Notes: generated by a model not told the origin, from the letters alone. A stretch of DNA of 64,000 nt from Roseovarius sp. MMSF_3350 (GCF_030733425.1 NZ_JASHIZ010000012.1:62001-126000); one strand, 5' to 3'. Positions 26,755 to 35,506 are shown, numbered from the stretch's first letter. Translations and numbers: made by a program.

Positions 26755-26892
26755 TTCTGTTACTCCTTCATCACTCAAACACACTGTGCTTCCGCAACGC
26801 CCTGCGCGCTGATCCGTTCCCGCGGCAGGCGGTCGCTTGCCACCGGAAGGCACAGCGCTTAAGCACACGGCGAAATCCAACGGAGCGGTGCC

Positions 26893-28158
26893 ATGAATAT
26901 CCTCATTCTCGGCGGCGGCGGGCGCGAACACGCGCTGGCCTGGGCGGTGATGCAGAACCCCAAATGCGACAAGCTGATCGTGGCGCCGGGCAATGCCGGA
27001 ATCGCGCAGATCGCCGAATGCGCGGCGCTCGACATCGAAGACGGCGCGGCCGTGGTGAGTTTCTGCGAGGCGAACGCCATCGAGTTCATCGTCATCGGCC
27101 CCGAGGCGCCGCTGGCTGCTGGCGTGGGTGATCGTCTGCGCGACGGGGGCTTTCTCGTCTTCGGCCCGTCCAAGGCGGCAGCCCAGCTCGAAGCCTCCAA
27201 GAGCTTCACCAAGGAGATCTGCGACGCCGCGAACGCTCCCACCGCCGCGTATGGCCACTTCACCGAGGCGCAGGCAGCCAAGGACTATGTCACGGGCCAG
27301 GGCGCGCCCATCGTCGTCAAGGCCGACGGTCTGGCCGCCGGAAAGGGCGTGATCATCGCCCAGACCGTGGACGAGGCGCACGCCGCCATCGACGACATGT
27401 TCGGCGGCAGCTTCGGCAGCGCCGGGGCCGAGGTGGTGATCGAGGAGTTCATGGACGGCGAAGAGGCGTCCTTCTTTGTGTTGTGCGACGGCCAGACCGC
27501 CCTGCCCGTGGGCACCGCGCAGGATCACAAGCGCGTGGGCGAAGGCGACACCGGCCCCAATACCGGCGGCATGGGCGCCTATTCTCCCGCGCCCGTCCTG
27601 ACCGATGCGGTGGCTGAAAAGGCACTGGACGAGATAATCCGCCCCACCCTGCGCGTCATGGCCGAGCGCGACATGCCCTACCAGGGCGTGCTCTATGCCG
27701 GGCTGATGATCAAGGACGGCCAGCCCAGGCTGGTCGAATACAATGTCCGTTTCGGTGACCCCGAATGCCAGGTCCTGATGTTGCGGCTTGGGGCACAGGC
27801 GCTCGACCTGATGCAGGCGGCCGCCGAAGAGCGCCTGCACCAGGTCGAGGCCACCTGGGCCGACGATCACGCGCTGACCGTGGTTATGGCCGCCCAAGGC
27901 TATCCTGGCGCCTATGAGAAAGGCAGTGCTATCAAAGGGTTGGACGACTGCATTGAGGACAGCTTTCACATGGTGTTCCACGCCGGCACAGGCGAAAAGG
28001 ACGGTCGGATCATCGCCACCGGCGGACGGGTCCTGAACGTCACGGCGCGGGGCGATACGCTACGGGAAGCGGCCGACCGGGCTTACGGGATGATCGACCG
28101 GATCGACTGGCCCGAGGGGTTCTGCCGGCGCGATATCGGGTGGCGGGCGCTGGATTGA
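26893..28158 (+). CDS. purD: Phosphoribosylamine--glycine ligase
   Basis: A 421-aa ATP-grasp enzyme that joins phosphoribosylamine to glycine in purine synthesis. It starts MNILILGGGGREHALAWAV, has the ATP-grasp blocks APIVVKADGLAAGKGVIIAQT, VIEEFMDGEEASFFVLCDG and DHKRVGEGDTGPNTGGMGAYSPAP, and the metal-binding end YNVRFGDPECQVLM. It is of full length and stands alone. A run of hairpin repeats follows its stop codon. Confidence 0.97.
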   Translation: MNILILGGGGREHALAWAVMQNPKCDKLIVAPGNAGIAQIAECAALDIEDGAAVVSFCEANAIEFIVIGPEAPLAAGVGDRLRDGGFLVFGPSKAAAQLEASKSFTKEICDAANAPTAAYGHFTEAQAAKDYVTGQGAPIVVKADGLAAGKGVIIAQTVDEAHAAIDDMFGGSFGSAGAEVVIEEFMDGEEASFFVLCDGQTALPVGTAQDHKRVGEGDTGPNTGGMGAYSPAPVLTDAVAEKALDEIIRPTLRVMAERDMPYQGVLYAGLMIKDGQPRLVEYNVRFGDPECQVLMLRLGAQALDLMQAAAEERLHQVEATWADDHALTVVMAAQGYPGAYEKGSAIKGLDDCIEDSFHMVFHAGTGEKDGRIIATGGRVLNVTARGDTLREAADRAYGMIDRIDWPEGFCRRDIGWRALD

Positions 28159-28191
28159 GGTTCGAACCGCGCTAAGCGCAATCCGACCGAT

Positions 28192-28300
28192 GCGGGGGCC
28201 GGCCCCGCACGCGGGTTCAAGCGGGGGCCAGCCCCCGCACGTGTTGTAAAGCGGGGGCCAGCCCCCGCACGCGTTGTAAAGCGGGGGCCAGCCCCCCCAC
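28192..28300. repeat. Tandem hairpin repeat downstream of purD
   Basis: Four copies of a 29-30 base unit. Each copy is a palindrome GCGGGGGC-CA-GCCCCCGC-like core followed by ACGNGTTGTAAA: 28192-28220, 28221-28250, 28251-28280, and a partial copy from 28281. The array ends in CCCCCGGGATATTT, a sequence often found after genes in this bacterial group. It could terminate purD and the convergent ferredoxin gene, and looks like recent local expansion. Confidence 0.85.
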
Positions 28301-28334
28301 CCCCGGGATATTTATGGCCAGAAGAAGAGGCGGG

Positions 28335-28709
<375 letters not shown>

Positions 28710-28770
28710 TTAGGCGATACCAGTCCCATTTGCGACATCATCGGGAAAAGAGTTGCTTAAAATCCTGCAT

Positions 28771-28785
28771 GTTCTATTTTTGTTC
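28771..28785 (+). promoter_or_regulatory. LexA (SOS) box
   Basis: GTTC-TATTTTT-GTTC, the direct repeat GTTC-N7-GTTC that alphaproteobacterial LexA binds. It ends two bases before the ATG of the DnaE2-like fragment, so binding would block its expression. An almost identical box occurs at 58849. Confidence 0.85.
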
Positions 28786-28787
28786 TC

Positions 28788-29183
28788 ATGAAGGTTCTAT
28801 CCGCCGCCACGCCCCATGACTGGCCTCGCCCGCCTGCAGCGCTGGTCGCTGTGCGTCTGGGCGATCCGCCCGACGGCGCACGTGTGACGGTGGCGGGGCT
28901 GGTCATTCTGCGCCAGCGCCCCGGCACCGCCAAGGGCGTGATCTTTCTCACGCTCGAGGACGAGACCGGCGTGGTCAACGTCGTGGTCTGGCGCGCGCTT
29001 TACGAAAAGTTCCGCCGTGCCGTCATCGCCGGGCGGCTGTTGCGCATCACCGGGCGCATTCAGCGGCAATCGGGCGTGGTGCACGTCGTCGCCGAGGAGG
29101 TCGAGGATATCTCCCCCCTGCTCGACCGACTGCTGGACTGCACCGGCGACAGCATGCTTCCCCAAGCGCATGAAACCGGTTAA
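28788..29183 (+). CDS. Stand-alone C-terminal OB domain of error-prone polymerase DnaE2
   Basis: A 131-aa protein. Residues ~30-115 (GARVTVAGLVILRQRPGTAKGVIFLTLEDETGVVNVVVWRALYEKFRR ... GRIQRQSGVVHVVAEEVEDISPLLDRL) match the OB-fold C-terminus of DnaE2 (ImuC), which is normally about 1000 residues or more. The polymerase part and imuA/imuB are absent here. The LexA box directly upstream is what precedes imuA-imuB-dnaE2 cassettes in related bacteria. It is either the scar of a deletion that fused the SOS promoter to the end of dnaE2, or a retained small SOS protein. Confidence 0.75.
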   Translation: MKVLSAATPHDWPRPPAALVAVRLGDPPDGARVTVAGLVILRQRPGTAKGVIFLTLEDETGVVNVVVWRALYEKFRRAVIAGRLLRITGRIQRQSGVVHVVAEEVEDISPLLDRLLDCTGDSMLPQAHETG

Positions 29184-29218
29184 GATGCTGCAAAACACGC
29201 CTGAAAAGGCACGAGCAG

Positions 29219-29752
29219 ATGATACGACCGACCCTGATTGCCCCTTGCGCTCTGCTGGCGCTGACCGCCTGTGGAGACATCCCCGGTGGCAGCGCCGACC
29301 CCGAAACGGTGCAGCGGTTGAACACGCCGCCCCCCGGTGCGGAGCCCGGAACCTGCTGGGCCCAGGATACCTCGCCTGCGGTCGTGGAAACCGTGACCGA
29401 GCAGATTCTCGTGACCCCCGCCGAGGTAGCCGATGACGGCACCGTGACGCGTCCTGCCAGCTACCGGACGGAAACTTCGCAGAAAATCGTGCAGGAACGG
29501 CGCGTGACCCGGTTCCGGGTCCCCTGCCGCGCCGAGATGACTCCCGAATTCAATGCCTCGGTTCAGCGTGCGCTCAAGGCGCGCGGGCTTTATCACGGGC
29601 CAATCAACGGCGAGATGGATCGCCGTACCCGTGCCGCCATCCGCAGCTTCCAAAAACCGCAGGGATTCGATTCTGATATCCTGTCCGTGGCCGGTGCACG
29701 TCAGCTCGGCCTGGTCGCAGTCGCCCTCGACACGTCGGACAGCCCGGAATGA
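29219..29752 (+). CDS. Lipoprotein with peptidoglycan-binding domain
   Basis: A 177-aa protein with a lipoprotein signal (MIRPTLIAPCALLALTACGD, lipobox LTAC). A middle region contains VTEQILVTPAEVADDGTVTRPASYRTET, which resembles a repeat found in secreted roseobacter proteins, and the C-terminal PG_binding_1 domain reads NASVQRALKARGLYHGPINGEMDRRTRAAIRSFQ. It is probably anchored in the outer membrane and touches the cell wall. It starts 35 bases after the DnaE2-like gene and may share its SOS control, though this is uncertain. Confidence 0.85.
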   Translation: MIRPTLIAPCALLALTACGDIPGGSADPETVQRLNTPPPGAEPGTCWAQDTSPAVVETVTEQILVTPAEVADDGTVTRPASYRTETSQKIVQERRVTRFRVPCRAEMTPEFNASVQRALKARGLYHGPINGEMDRRTRAAIRSFQKPQGFDSDILSVAGARQLGLVAVALDTSDSPE

Positions 29753-29810
29753 CCGGTTTCCGTTAACCGGGCGTTTACCAATTTTAATCACTTTGAACGC
29801 GTGAGGTGCC

Positions 29811-30473
29811 ATGCCGCTCAAACGCGTCGTCATTCCCGTTCTGCTAATCGCCACTGCCGCGCCGGCTCTGGCCGGACCGTGGTTGCGCGGCGAGGACAAG
29901 ACCTTCCTGAGTTACTCCATCGAGACGGATCTTGAGAACGGCATTTCCGATGGCAGCGGATTCTACGGCTCGCTTTATGCCGAGCACGGCCTGACAAACC
30001 GCCTGACCCTGGGCCTCGACGCCGGCGCGCATGACCAAGACATGTCCAAGGCCATCGCATTTCTTCGCTGGCCCATCGGCGCCGCCGACCGCCGCACGCG
30101 CATTGCCGCCGAATTCGGCCTCGGGATGGCGCGAGAAACCTTCGCGCTGCGCCCCGGGATCGGTGTCGGCCGCGGGGTCGAGATCGGGGAATTGCCCGGC
30201 TGGATCAGCATCGACAGTCGCGCCGTCATTTACGGCAGTTTCGATGGAGTGCTGGAAACCGACATCACCTTCGGCTTCAACCCAAGTCCCGAGGCCAAGA
30301 TCATCCTGCAACTGCAAACCGGCATTCCGACCGAAAGCGATCCCTACGCCAAGCTCGCGCCGTCCTATGTCCACCGGATCGCCCCGGGCCATCACGTCGA
30401 GGTCGGACTTGTCGCCGGGGTGGCAGATGCCGATGATTTCAAGCTGAAGATCGGCATCTGGCACCAGTTCTGA
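29811..30473 (+). CDS. Putative outer-membrane beta-barrel protein
   Basis: A 220-aa protein with a signal peptide (VVIPVLLIATAAPALA) and alternating strands through the mature part (TFLSYSIETDLENG, GSLYAEHGLTNRLTLGLDAG, IAAEFGLGMARETF, HHVEVGLVAGVAD), ending in an aromatic Phe (KLKIGIWHQF), as expected for a barrel inserted by the BAM complex. No further motif suggests a substrate. Confidence 0.7.
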   Translation: MPLKRVVIPVLLIATAAPALAGPWLRGEDKTFLSYSIETDLENGISDGSGFYGSLYAEHGLTNRLTLGLDAGAHDQDMSKAIAFLRWPIGAADRRTRIAAEFGLGMARETFALRPGIGVGRGVEIGELPGWISIDSRAVIYGSFDGVLETDITFGFNPSPEAKIILQLQTGIPTESDPYAKLAPSYVHRIAPGHHVEVGLVAGVADADDFKLKIGIWHQF

Positions 30474-30504
30474 GCCGTTTCGCGAAACGCTTATGGCCCG
30501 CAGG

Positions 30505-32799
30505 TCAGATCAGATCGTCGATCCGGACCCGCATCGTGACCGTTCCACTGACCGCTTTTTCCCAACGCAGGTTGACCTGGTCCTTGTTCGGCCCTTCCTT
30601 GCCGTCGTAGTAGGGAACGCCAAAGTAGGCTGTTCCGCCCGCATCTCGGATCGCCCCCTCGGGCACGATCGCCTCGACCGTCTGGGCCCAGGCCTCGAAT
30701 GGCAGCTTGGGATGCGGCGCCACCACCCAGGTCTTCTGTGCGCTGGCCTCGGTGTGTTGCATCACCAGAGGGTTCTCCACCTGGATATTGACGTTGAAAT
30801 AGGCGTTGTTCTCGAACCGGATATTGCGGAACCGCTCGAAATTCAACGTCGCAAAGCTGGTGTCGATACCTTCGAAGCGGTCGATCGGCCCGTCGATCAG
30901 CCGCACCGTGTTGCCTGTCACCGTCAGCCCGTTGATGAAATGCCCGGGGCCATAGGGCTTGACCGAAAGGAAATTGAACGATGGCGCGGTGCTCTGACTC
31001 AGGAACACGTTGCTGGTGATCGACAGCGCGCTGAACGAGAACTCGCTCGAGAAATCGGGCGCCTCGTCATATTCGTTGGTCCACTCGATCGACCCGTCGC
31101 AGATATAGTTGCCGGTCAACGTGCCCCGGTTGTTCGTCCGCGCCAAAACGAAGATCGCGCTGCGCGGGCCCGGATCGGCGCTGTCACCCTGGAAGCAGTG
31201 GTTGCCCATGATCACGCTGGACGAACCGGCAAGGATCGCGAAATGCCGGAAGAAGTTGCAGCGGCAGTTGCGGATCTTGATGTCGTTGCCGTTGCAATTG
31301 ACGCCGATCGTGGTTCGGTCCGGCACCAGCAGCGGGCTTTCCCGCGACAGGAACTGGCAGCGGTCGATCATCATCCCCTGGTCGCCCTCGCCGTGGCTGG
31401 TGATGCCCCGGTCGCGCGGCTGGGTGAAAAAGCAATCCCGGAAATGGATCGCCGATCCTGCGGGCGGCAGCAGCACGGCACTGCAATCGCCGCCGCACTG
31501 GAATTCGATATTGGACACCGCGAATTTGGAAATCTGGTCGAAGCTGCTGAAATCCCACATGTATTTGAAGCGCTTGAAGGTGTAGTTCTGCGTGCCTTCC
31601 GCATCGTAAAGCGGCTGGCTCAGCGTCACGGTCTGGGCGCCCACGTTCTTGGCACGCACGTAAACCTCGCGCCCCACCCCGTTGCCGGTCACCAGCGACC
31701 CCACCTGGATGTTGGCCACGTTGGCCACGTTGGTCAGCCGCTTGTTGTCACCGGCGTTGTACGTGGCCTGCGAGGTGACGGTATCCGTGTCCCAGTTCGG
31801 CCCCGGAAACACCGAGAACTGCGCGTTCTTGATCAGGTGCCGCGTCTTGTAGGTTGTGCGGTTCGGCACGGCGGCCTGCATGTCCACGGGTTCGCGCAGG
31901 GCCACCTTGCGCCCTTTCATGTCGAGCTCTACATGCCCCGGGTTGTTCAGCAGCGCCTGATAGGCTTTCTTGAACGCCATCTCGGTATCGCCACCGAACG
32001 CATCGACATACTTGGAAAAGTCGAAATCGTTGACCAGTTCGAAGATCTTGTCGACGGGCATGGTCACTTCCCCCTCGAAACTGACCTTGCTCTGCATGGT
32101 CAGGCTGTCGGCAAGATAGTAGGTGCCCGCCGGCACGAGCACCGTGCGCCCGTTGGCTGCAGCGTCTGCCGCCTCGAAGGCCGGCAGATCATTGGTGCTG
32201 CCATCGCCAAGCGCGCCGTAATCGCGCACATCGACCATGCCGACGATGTCGCGCAGAAAAAAATTCGTCACATCCTCGATGCGGATATCGTCGATGCGCA
32301 CCACACCGCCATTCGGCCCGGTCAGGTCGATGCCGAAATGCCCGTAAAGCGGCCCGGTTCCCCAGACCATTTCGACGCCGCCACGCTCGCCGCTGCCGAC
32401 GATGGCCGTGACCTCGACCACCTCGCCATAGGTCGTCAGCGCAACACTCGGCCCCACTTCGGTCAGGCCGGTCACGTGGGCACCTCCCGCGCCCCCGGCC
32501 CAGCCGGCGATCCGCACGTTCGGCAGGTTGCCGGACACCGCCTTCACCCGCGCGGTGATCTGCAGGTAACAGCCGGGCAGGATCGGCGTCTCGCCCATGT
32601 AACGCAGCTTCTGCGTGCCCTGGACCTTCTGGACCTCCAGCGCGCCGCCGAAATCCTGGTCGGCGGGGACGAAGGCGGCATTGGCGGCGCTATCATATGT
32701 GTCCGACCCCGGCGTGCCGTTCTCGCTCGACCAGACATCCAGCCCGTTCGCGAAGGCCGGCGGCATGAAGACGATGCCATCGGTAATTGCCTTGTTCAT
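30505..32799 (-). CDS. Right-handed beta-helix protein (GH28/pectate-lyase-like)
   Basis: A 764-aa protein. The N-terminal ~200 residues look like a carbohydrate-binding or attachment domain (GLDVWSSENGTPGSD ... RYMGETPILPGCYLQITARV). Then VDVRDYGALGDGSTNDLPAFEAADAAANGRTVLVPAGTYYL begins a pectate-lyase-3-type parallel beta-helix, with repeated coils such as IKIRNCRCNFFRHFAILAGSSSVIMGNHCF and LTVTGNTVRLIDGP. No signal peptide is visible, so export may be by another route. It could modify an exopolysaccharide. No polysaccharide gene cluster or phage genes flank it. AAGGGA precedes the ATG. Confidence 0.75.
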   Translation of the reverse strand: MNKAITDGIVFMPPAFANGLDVWSSENGTPGSDTYDSAANAAFVPADQDFGGALEVQKVQGTQKLRYMGETPILPGCYLQITARVKAVSGNLPNVRIAGWAGGAGGAHVTGLTEVGPSVALTTYGEVVEVTAIVGSGERGGVEMVWGTGPLYGHFGIDLTGPNGGVVRIDDIRIEDVTNFFLRDIVGMVDVRDYGALGDGSTNDLPAFEAADAAANGRTVLVPAGTYYLADSLTMQSKVSFEGEVTMPVDKIFELVNDFDFSKYVDAFGGDTEMAFKKAYQALLNNPGHVELDMKGRKVALREPVDMQAAVPNRTTYKTRHLIKNAQFSVFPGPNWDTDTVTSQATYNAGDNKRLTNVANVANIQVGSLVTGNGVGREVYVRAKNVGAQTVTLSQPLYDAEGTQNYTFKRFKYMWDFSSFDQISKFAVSNIEFQCGGDCSAVLLPPAGSAIHFRDCFFTQPRDRGITSHGEGDQGMMIDRCQFLSRESPLLVPDRTTIGVNCNGNDIKIRNCRCNFFRHFAILAGSSSVIMGNHCFQGDSADPGPRSAIFVLARTNNRGTLTGNYICDGSIEWTNEYDEAPDFSSEFSFSALSITSNVFLSQSTAPSFNFLSVKPYGPGHFINGLTVTGNTVRLIDGPIDRFEGIDTSFATLNFERFRNIRFENNAYFNVNIQVENPLVMQHTEASAQKTWVVAPHPKLPFEAWAQTVEAIVPEGAIRDAGGTAYFGVPYYDGKEGPNKDQVNLRWEKAVSGTVTMRVRIDDLI

Positions 32800-32954
32800 G
32801 AATTTCCCTTTCCGCGCCGGGGGCCGTCCCCCAGGCGTCACGTGATTGCCAGCCATAGGCGCGAAACGGACCGCACCCGGGCTCAGGGAAATATCAACGA
32901 GGGGTTAATGGAGGGTCAGGACACCGTGACGGTGGGGCTGCGGGCGCAACGCAG

Positions 32955-32975
32955 GTAGGGCGGGTAAAACCCACC
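32955..32975. repeat. REP-like GTAGGG palindrome
   Basis: GTAGGGCGGGT-AAA-ACCCACC, a short palindrome with a GTAGGG head. Related copies occur at 47193 and at 62075. It lies between the beta-helix gene and mrp. Confidence 0.65.
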
Positions 32976-33005
32976 ATTCCCGGCATCTCCCATGAACGAA
33001 AGGCG

Positions 33006-34070
33006 CTACGCCATCCCGCCCTGCACCAGCCTGTCCGCAAGCCGGGCATAGGCCTCCGCCACCGCACCATCCCCCAGCGCGACAGGTCGGCCCGCGTCGC
33101 CACCCAGCCGCGTATCCAGGTCGATCGGCAAGGCGCCCAACAGGGGCAGGCCCAGCCGTTCGGCCTCCTGTGCCACGCCACCATGGCCGAAAATCGCCGC
33201 CTCGTACCCGCATTGCGGGCAGTGGAACATCGACATGTTCTCGATCAGCCCAAGCACCGGCGTCTTAAGCGTGTTGAACATGTCGATCGCCTTGCGCGCA
33301 TCCAGAAGCGCCACATCCTGCGGCGTCGACACCACCAGCGCGCCGGTCGGCGCCGCCCTCTGGCACAGGGTCAGTTGCACGTCCCCCGTCCCAGGCGGCA
33401 GATCCACCAGCAGCACGTCCAGATCACCCCAGTCCACCTGGCTCATCATCTGTTGCAGCGCGCCCATCAGCATCGGTCCCCGCCAGACAACGGCGCGGTC
33501 CTCCTCGATCATCAGCCCGATGGACATCATCTTGACGCCATGCGCCGCCAGAGGTGTCAGGATCTTGCCGTCCGGGCTGCTGGCCCGCTCGGTCACGCCC
33601 ATCATCCGTGGCAGGCTCGGCCCGTGAATATCCGCATCGAGCAGGCCCACGCGCCGCCCCGCCCGCGCCAGCGCCACCGCTAGGTTCGACGCCATGGTCG
33701 ACTTGCCCACGCCCCCCTTGCCGGACGCCACCGCAAGGATCGACTTTACCCCGCCCGGCCGGATCGAGGCGCTGCCGCCCTCGGGATGCCGCCCGACCTT
33801 CAGCGTGGGCGCGGGGGCCTCGGCCGCCTCCGCCGTCAGCGCAACCTGAGCCGAACGCACCCCCTCGACGGAAAGCGCCGCGCGCTCGGCGGCGGCCCTC
33901 AGCGGCTCCATCTGGCGGGCCATTTCGGCACTCGGCGCCTCCAGCACGAATCGCACTTCGCCGTTTTCAATGCGCATCGCACGCACCATGTCACGGGATA
34001 TGACATTGCCACCGTCCGGAAGTTCCAGCCGTTCCAACTGCGTACGCACATTGTCGAGTATTTCCGTCAT
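33006..34070 (-). CDS. mrp: Mrp/NBP35 family iron-sulfur carrier ATPase
   Basis: A 354-aa P-loop ATPase that carries Fe-S clusters to target proteins. An N-terminal DUF59/MIP18-like domain (about 1-85) precedes the deviant Walker A SGKGGVGKSTMASNLAVALA, Switch I DADIHGPSLPRMMG, the DLPPGTGDVQLTL block and the cluster-binding CPQCGYEAAIFGHGG. The ATG at 34070 begins MTEILDNVRTQLERL. The upstream in-frame stretch to 34148 is AT-rich leader and not family-like. Confidence 0.95.
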   Translation of the reverse strand: MTEILDNVRTQLERLELPDGGNVISRDMVRAMRIENGEVRFVLEAPSAEMARQMEPLRAAAERAALSVEGVRSAQVALTAEAAEAPAPTLKVGRHPEGGSASIRPGGVKSILAVASGKGGVGKSTMASNLAVALARAGRRVGLLDADIHGPSLPRMMGVTERASSPDGKILTPLAAHGVKMMSIGLMIEEDRAVVWRGPMLMGALQQMMSQVDWGDLDVLLVDLPPGTGDVQLTLCQRAAPTGALVVSTPQDVALLDARKAIDMFNTLKTPVLGLIENMSMFHCPQCGYEAAIFGHGGVAQEAERLGLPLLGALPIDLDTRLGGDAGRPVALGDGAVAEAYARLADRLVQGGMA

Positions 34071-34197
34071 GCCCGGTCTCCATGCATTCTCGACACCGAA
34101 AGTGGCATTTTTGCACGCGGGCACAACCCCCATCTCAAACCCGCACAAAAATCCATCAAACAGATGAAAATAAAAGTAAAAATTATACTATTCCTCT

Positions 34198-34308
34198 ATG
34201 CGCTTCCTGCATAGCTGCATTGCAGCAAAATCCATTGTGCAGGCGCAGCATATCGCTATCTTTAACCCAACAGCGAACGAGACGGCCATCGCGCCAAACG
34301 CTCGCTAA
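34198..34308 (+). CDS. Possible 36-codon leader ORF before the sRNA array
   Basis: A short open frame (MRFLHSCIAAKSIVQAQHIA, ending NAR) that stops seven bases before the first CCUCC hairpin. In Rhodobacter, CcsR sRNAs follow a small DUF1127 gene. This product has no DUF1127 signature and no ribosome site, so it may be a degenerate equivalent or chance. Confidence 0.2.
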   Translation: MRFLHSCIAAKSIVQAQHIAIFNPTANETAIAPNAR

Positions 34309-34314
34309 AACAAT

Positions 34315-34492
34315 CAGGTGCCGCTCCTCCCGTTTGGTACCTGTTCGGGATACCGCCTCTCCTCCCTTGTGCGGTCCCGGCAATACCTGGGCTCGATACG
34401 AGCCCTACTGAACGAACGGTCCCTTCCTCCTCCCTGGGACCCGACGTAAAGAACGGCGGCGCCTCTCCTCCTCCCTGGCGTCGCCGTTTTTT
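34315..34492 (+). ncRNA. Array of four CCUCCUCCC-loop 'cuckoo'/CcsR-type sRNA hairpins
   Basis: Four stem-loops in a row, each with a CUCCUCC-type anti-Shine-Dalgarno loop. H1 34315-34343 (CAGGTGCC/GGTACCTG). H2 about 34347-34377 (ACCGC/GCGGT). H3 34418-34441 (GGTCCC/GGGACC). H4 34452-34492 (AACGGCG/CGCCGTT, ending TTTTTT, an intrinsic terminator). Another hairpin GGGCTCG/CGAGCCC at 34389-34405 separates H2 and H3. This matches the CcsR1-4 arrangement of Rhodobacter sphaeroides and the alphaproteobacterial cuckoo RNA family, which act in oxidative and heat stress. A possible promoter is TTGTGC (34235) with TATCTT (34257), spacing 16. Confidence 0.85.
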
Positions 34493-34592
34493 CTTTCCCG
34501 CAACACGATCCTCCACATCGCCGGTCCTTAACCGCCTTCGCCCCGGACAAGCCCTGCCTCGCCAAGCCGCAGAGCCAGCCGGTCTGGCGATG

Positions 34593-34865
34593 TCAGTGCA
34601 CCATTCGGCCCGCCCGCCCGCGCCGCCCGCGGGTCATCGGCGCGGCCTGCCCCGCCTCTTCCAGCACATCCACGAACGCACGCGCCGCCGCGCTGCCGGC
34701 GTTTTGCACGGCCGGCTCGGACAAGGCCTCGTGCACAACCCGGGCTGTCACGGCGCCGGGATAGGCAAATACCCATTCCAGAAACCCCAGCCGCGCAATT
34801 GCCTCGGCCTCGGCGCCCGTGGCACCGCTGCGTTCCAGTCCATCCATGATCGGTGTCAGGCTCAT
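34593..34865 (-). CDS. B12-riboswitch-controlled 90-aa protein of unknown function
   Basis: A 90-aa soluble protein (MSLTPIMDGLERSGATGAEA, then an amphipathic helical middle FLEWVFAYPGAVTARVVHEAL, and a very basic end RGRRGRAGRMVH). No transmembrane segment and no cobalamin-binding motif is visible, and I do not recognise it. It is the only gene after a full cobalamin riboswitch, with AGGA upstream of its ATG next to a CCGGCC/GGCCGG hairpin that could hide the ribosome site. The basic tail may result from a frameshift, since another frame continues 20-odd residues farther to 34528. Confidence 0.6.
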   Translation of the reverse strand: MSLTPIMDGLERSGATGAEAEAIARLGFLEWVFAYPGAVTARVVHEALSEPAVQNAGSAAARAFVDVLEEAGQAAPMTRGRRGRAGRMVH

Positions 34866-34984
34866 CTTTTCTGCTCTTCCTCCGGCCACACCCCGGGCCG
34901 GCATGGGGCGAAGGAAAGCCGTGCGAGGACCGGTCTTTCCCGGTCCACCGCCCGCACCGCCCCCCGCGGTTCGACGTCATACCC

Positions 34985-35165
34985 AAAGGCTGGTTTCCGG
35001 GCTTGGCGGGGGTGCGGATACGCGCGCCTTCCCGGGGCGTCGCGCCCCAGTGGCCATCTGCGGTATCCCCCATCCTTACCGTTGCGGGGGCAGCGCCGGA
35101 CTTGCACCGGCTTCCCAATTCTCCGCGACCTGCGCGGCACCTTCGGGAGTCTCAATGTGCCGCCA
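34985..35165 (-). promoter_or_regulatory. Cobalamin (AdoCbl) riboswitch
   Basis: The minus strand carries the B12 box and core: GAAGCCGGTGCAAGTCCGGC, GCTGCCCCCGCAACGGTAAG (about 35079-35116), GGCCACTGGG (35045-35054), GGGAAGGCGCG, and the closing AAGCCCGGAAACCAGCC (about 34989-35006). A GGACCGG/CCGGTCC hairpin at 34927-34946 and a CCGGCC/GGCCGG hairpin near 34870-34893 form the likely expression platform. The single downstream gene is the 90-aa ORF at 34593. Confidence 0.93.
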
Positions 35166-35224
35166 ACCGAACGCTGACGCAACCCGCGATTGCGACCTTG
35201 AACGTCCCGGCGCCGACACCTGCC

Positions 35225-35506
35225 TCAGGCCAAGACGTCCGCCCACTCGGGATGTCTGCGAAACTGCGCCGCGGCAAAGGGACAAAGCGGCGTTATCTTC
35301 TTGCCCGCCGCACGCGCATCCTCCACCGCCCGACTCACCAGCGCCACTCCCACCCCCTGGCCGCGATAGGCCTCCGGCACGCCGGTGTGGTCGATGATGA
35401 TGGCCTTGCTCCCAAGCTTGGAATAGGTCAGTTCGGCCTCCGGTCCATCATCGATCCGGGTCACGTAGCGCCCCTTGCTCTCTTCGTCTTCATGGTCGAT
35501 CTGCAT
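35225..35506 (-). CDS. Small GNAT family N-acetyltransferase (YjdJ-like)
   Basis: A 93-aa short acetyltransferase. The acetyl-CoA motif AYRGQGVGVALVSRAVEDARAAGKKITPLCPFAAAQFRRHPEWADVL is the typical core and end of this compact GNAT group, preceded by TYSKLGSKAIIIDHTGVPE. The substrate is unknown. It is upstream of the B12 riboswitch on the same strand but separated by it. Confidence 0.9.
   Translation of the reverse strand: MQIDHEDEESKGRYVTRIDDGPEAELTYSKLGSKAIIIDHTGVPEAYRGQGVGVALVSRAVEDARAAGKKITPLCPFAAAQFRRHPEWADVLA

Noticed and set aside
28192..28300. CRISPR array
   Set aside because: The 30-base units are directly adjacent, with no unique spacers and no cas genes nearby.
30505..32799. 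Prophage tail-spike and hence a prophage remnant
   Set aside because: No other phage genes flank it; similar beta-helix proteins are chromosomal in this group.
30493..32958. 821-codon plus-strand frame over the beta-helix gene
   Set aside because: His/Arg-rich antisense of a gene with clear beta-helix motifs on the minus strand.
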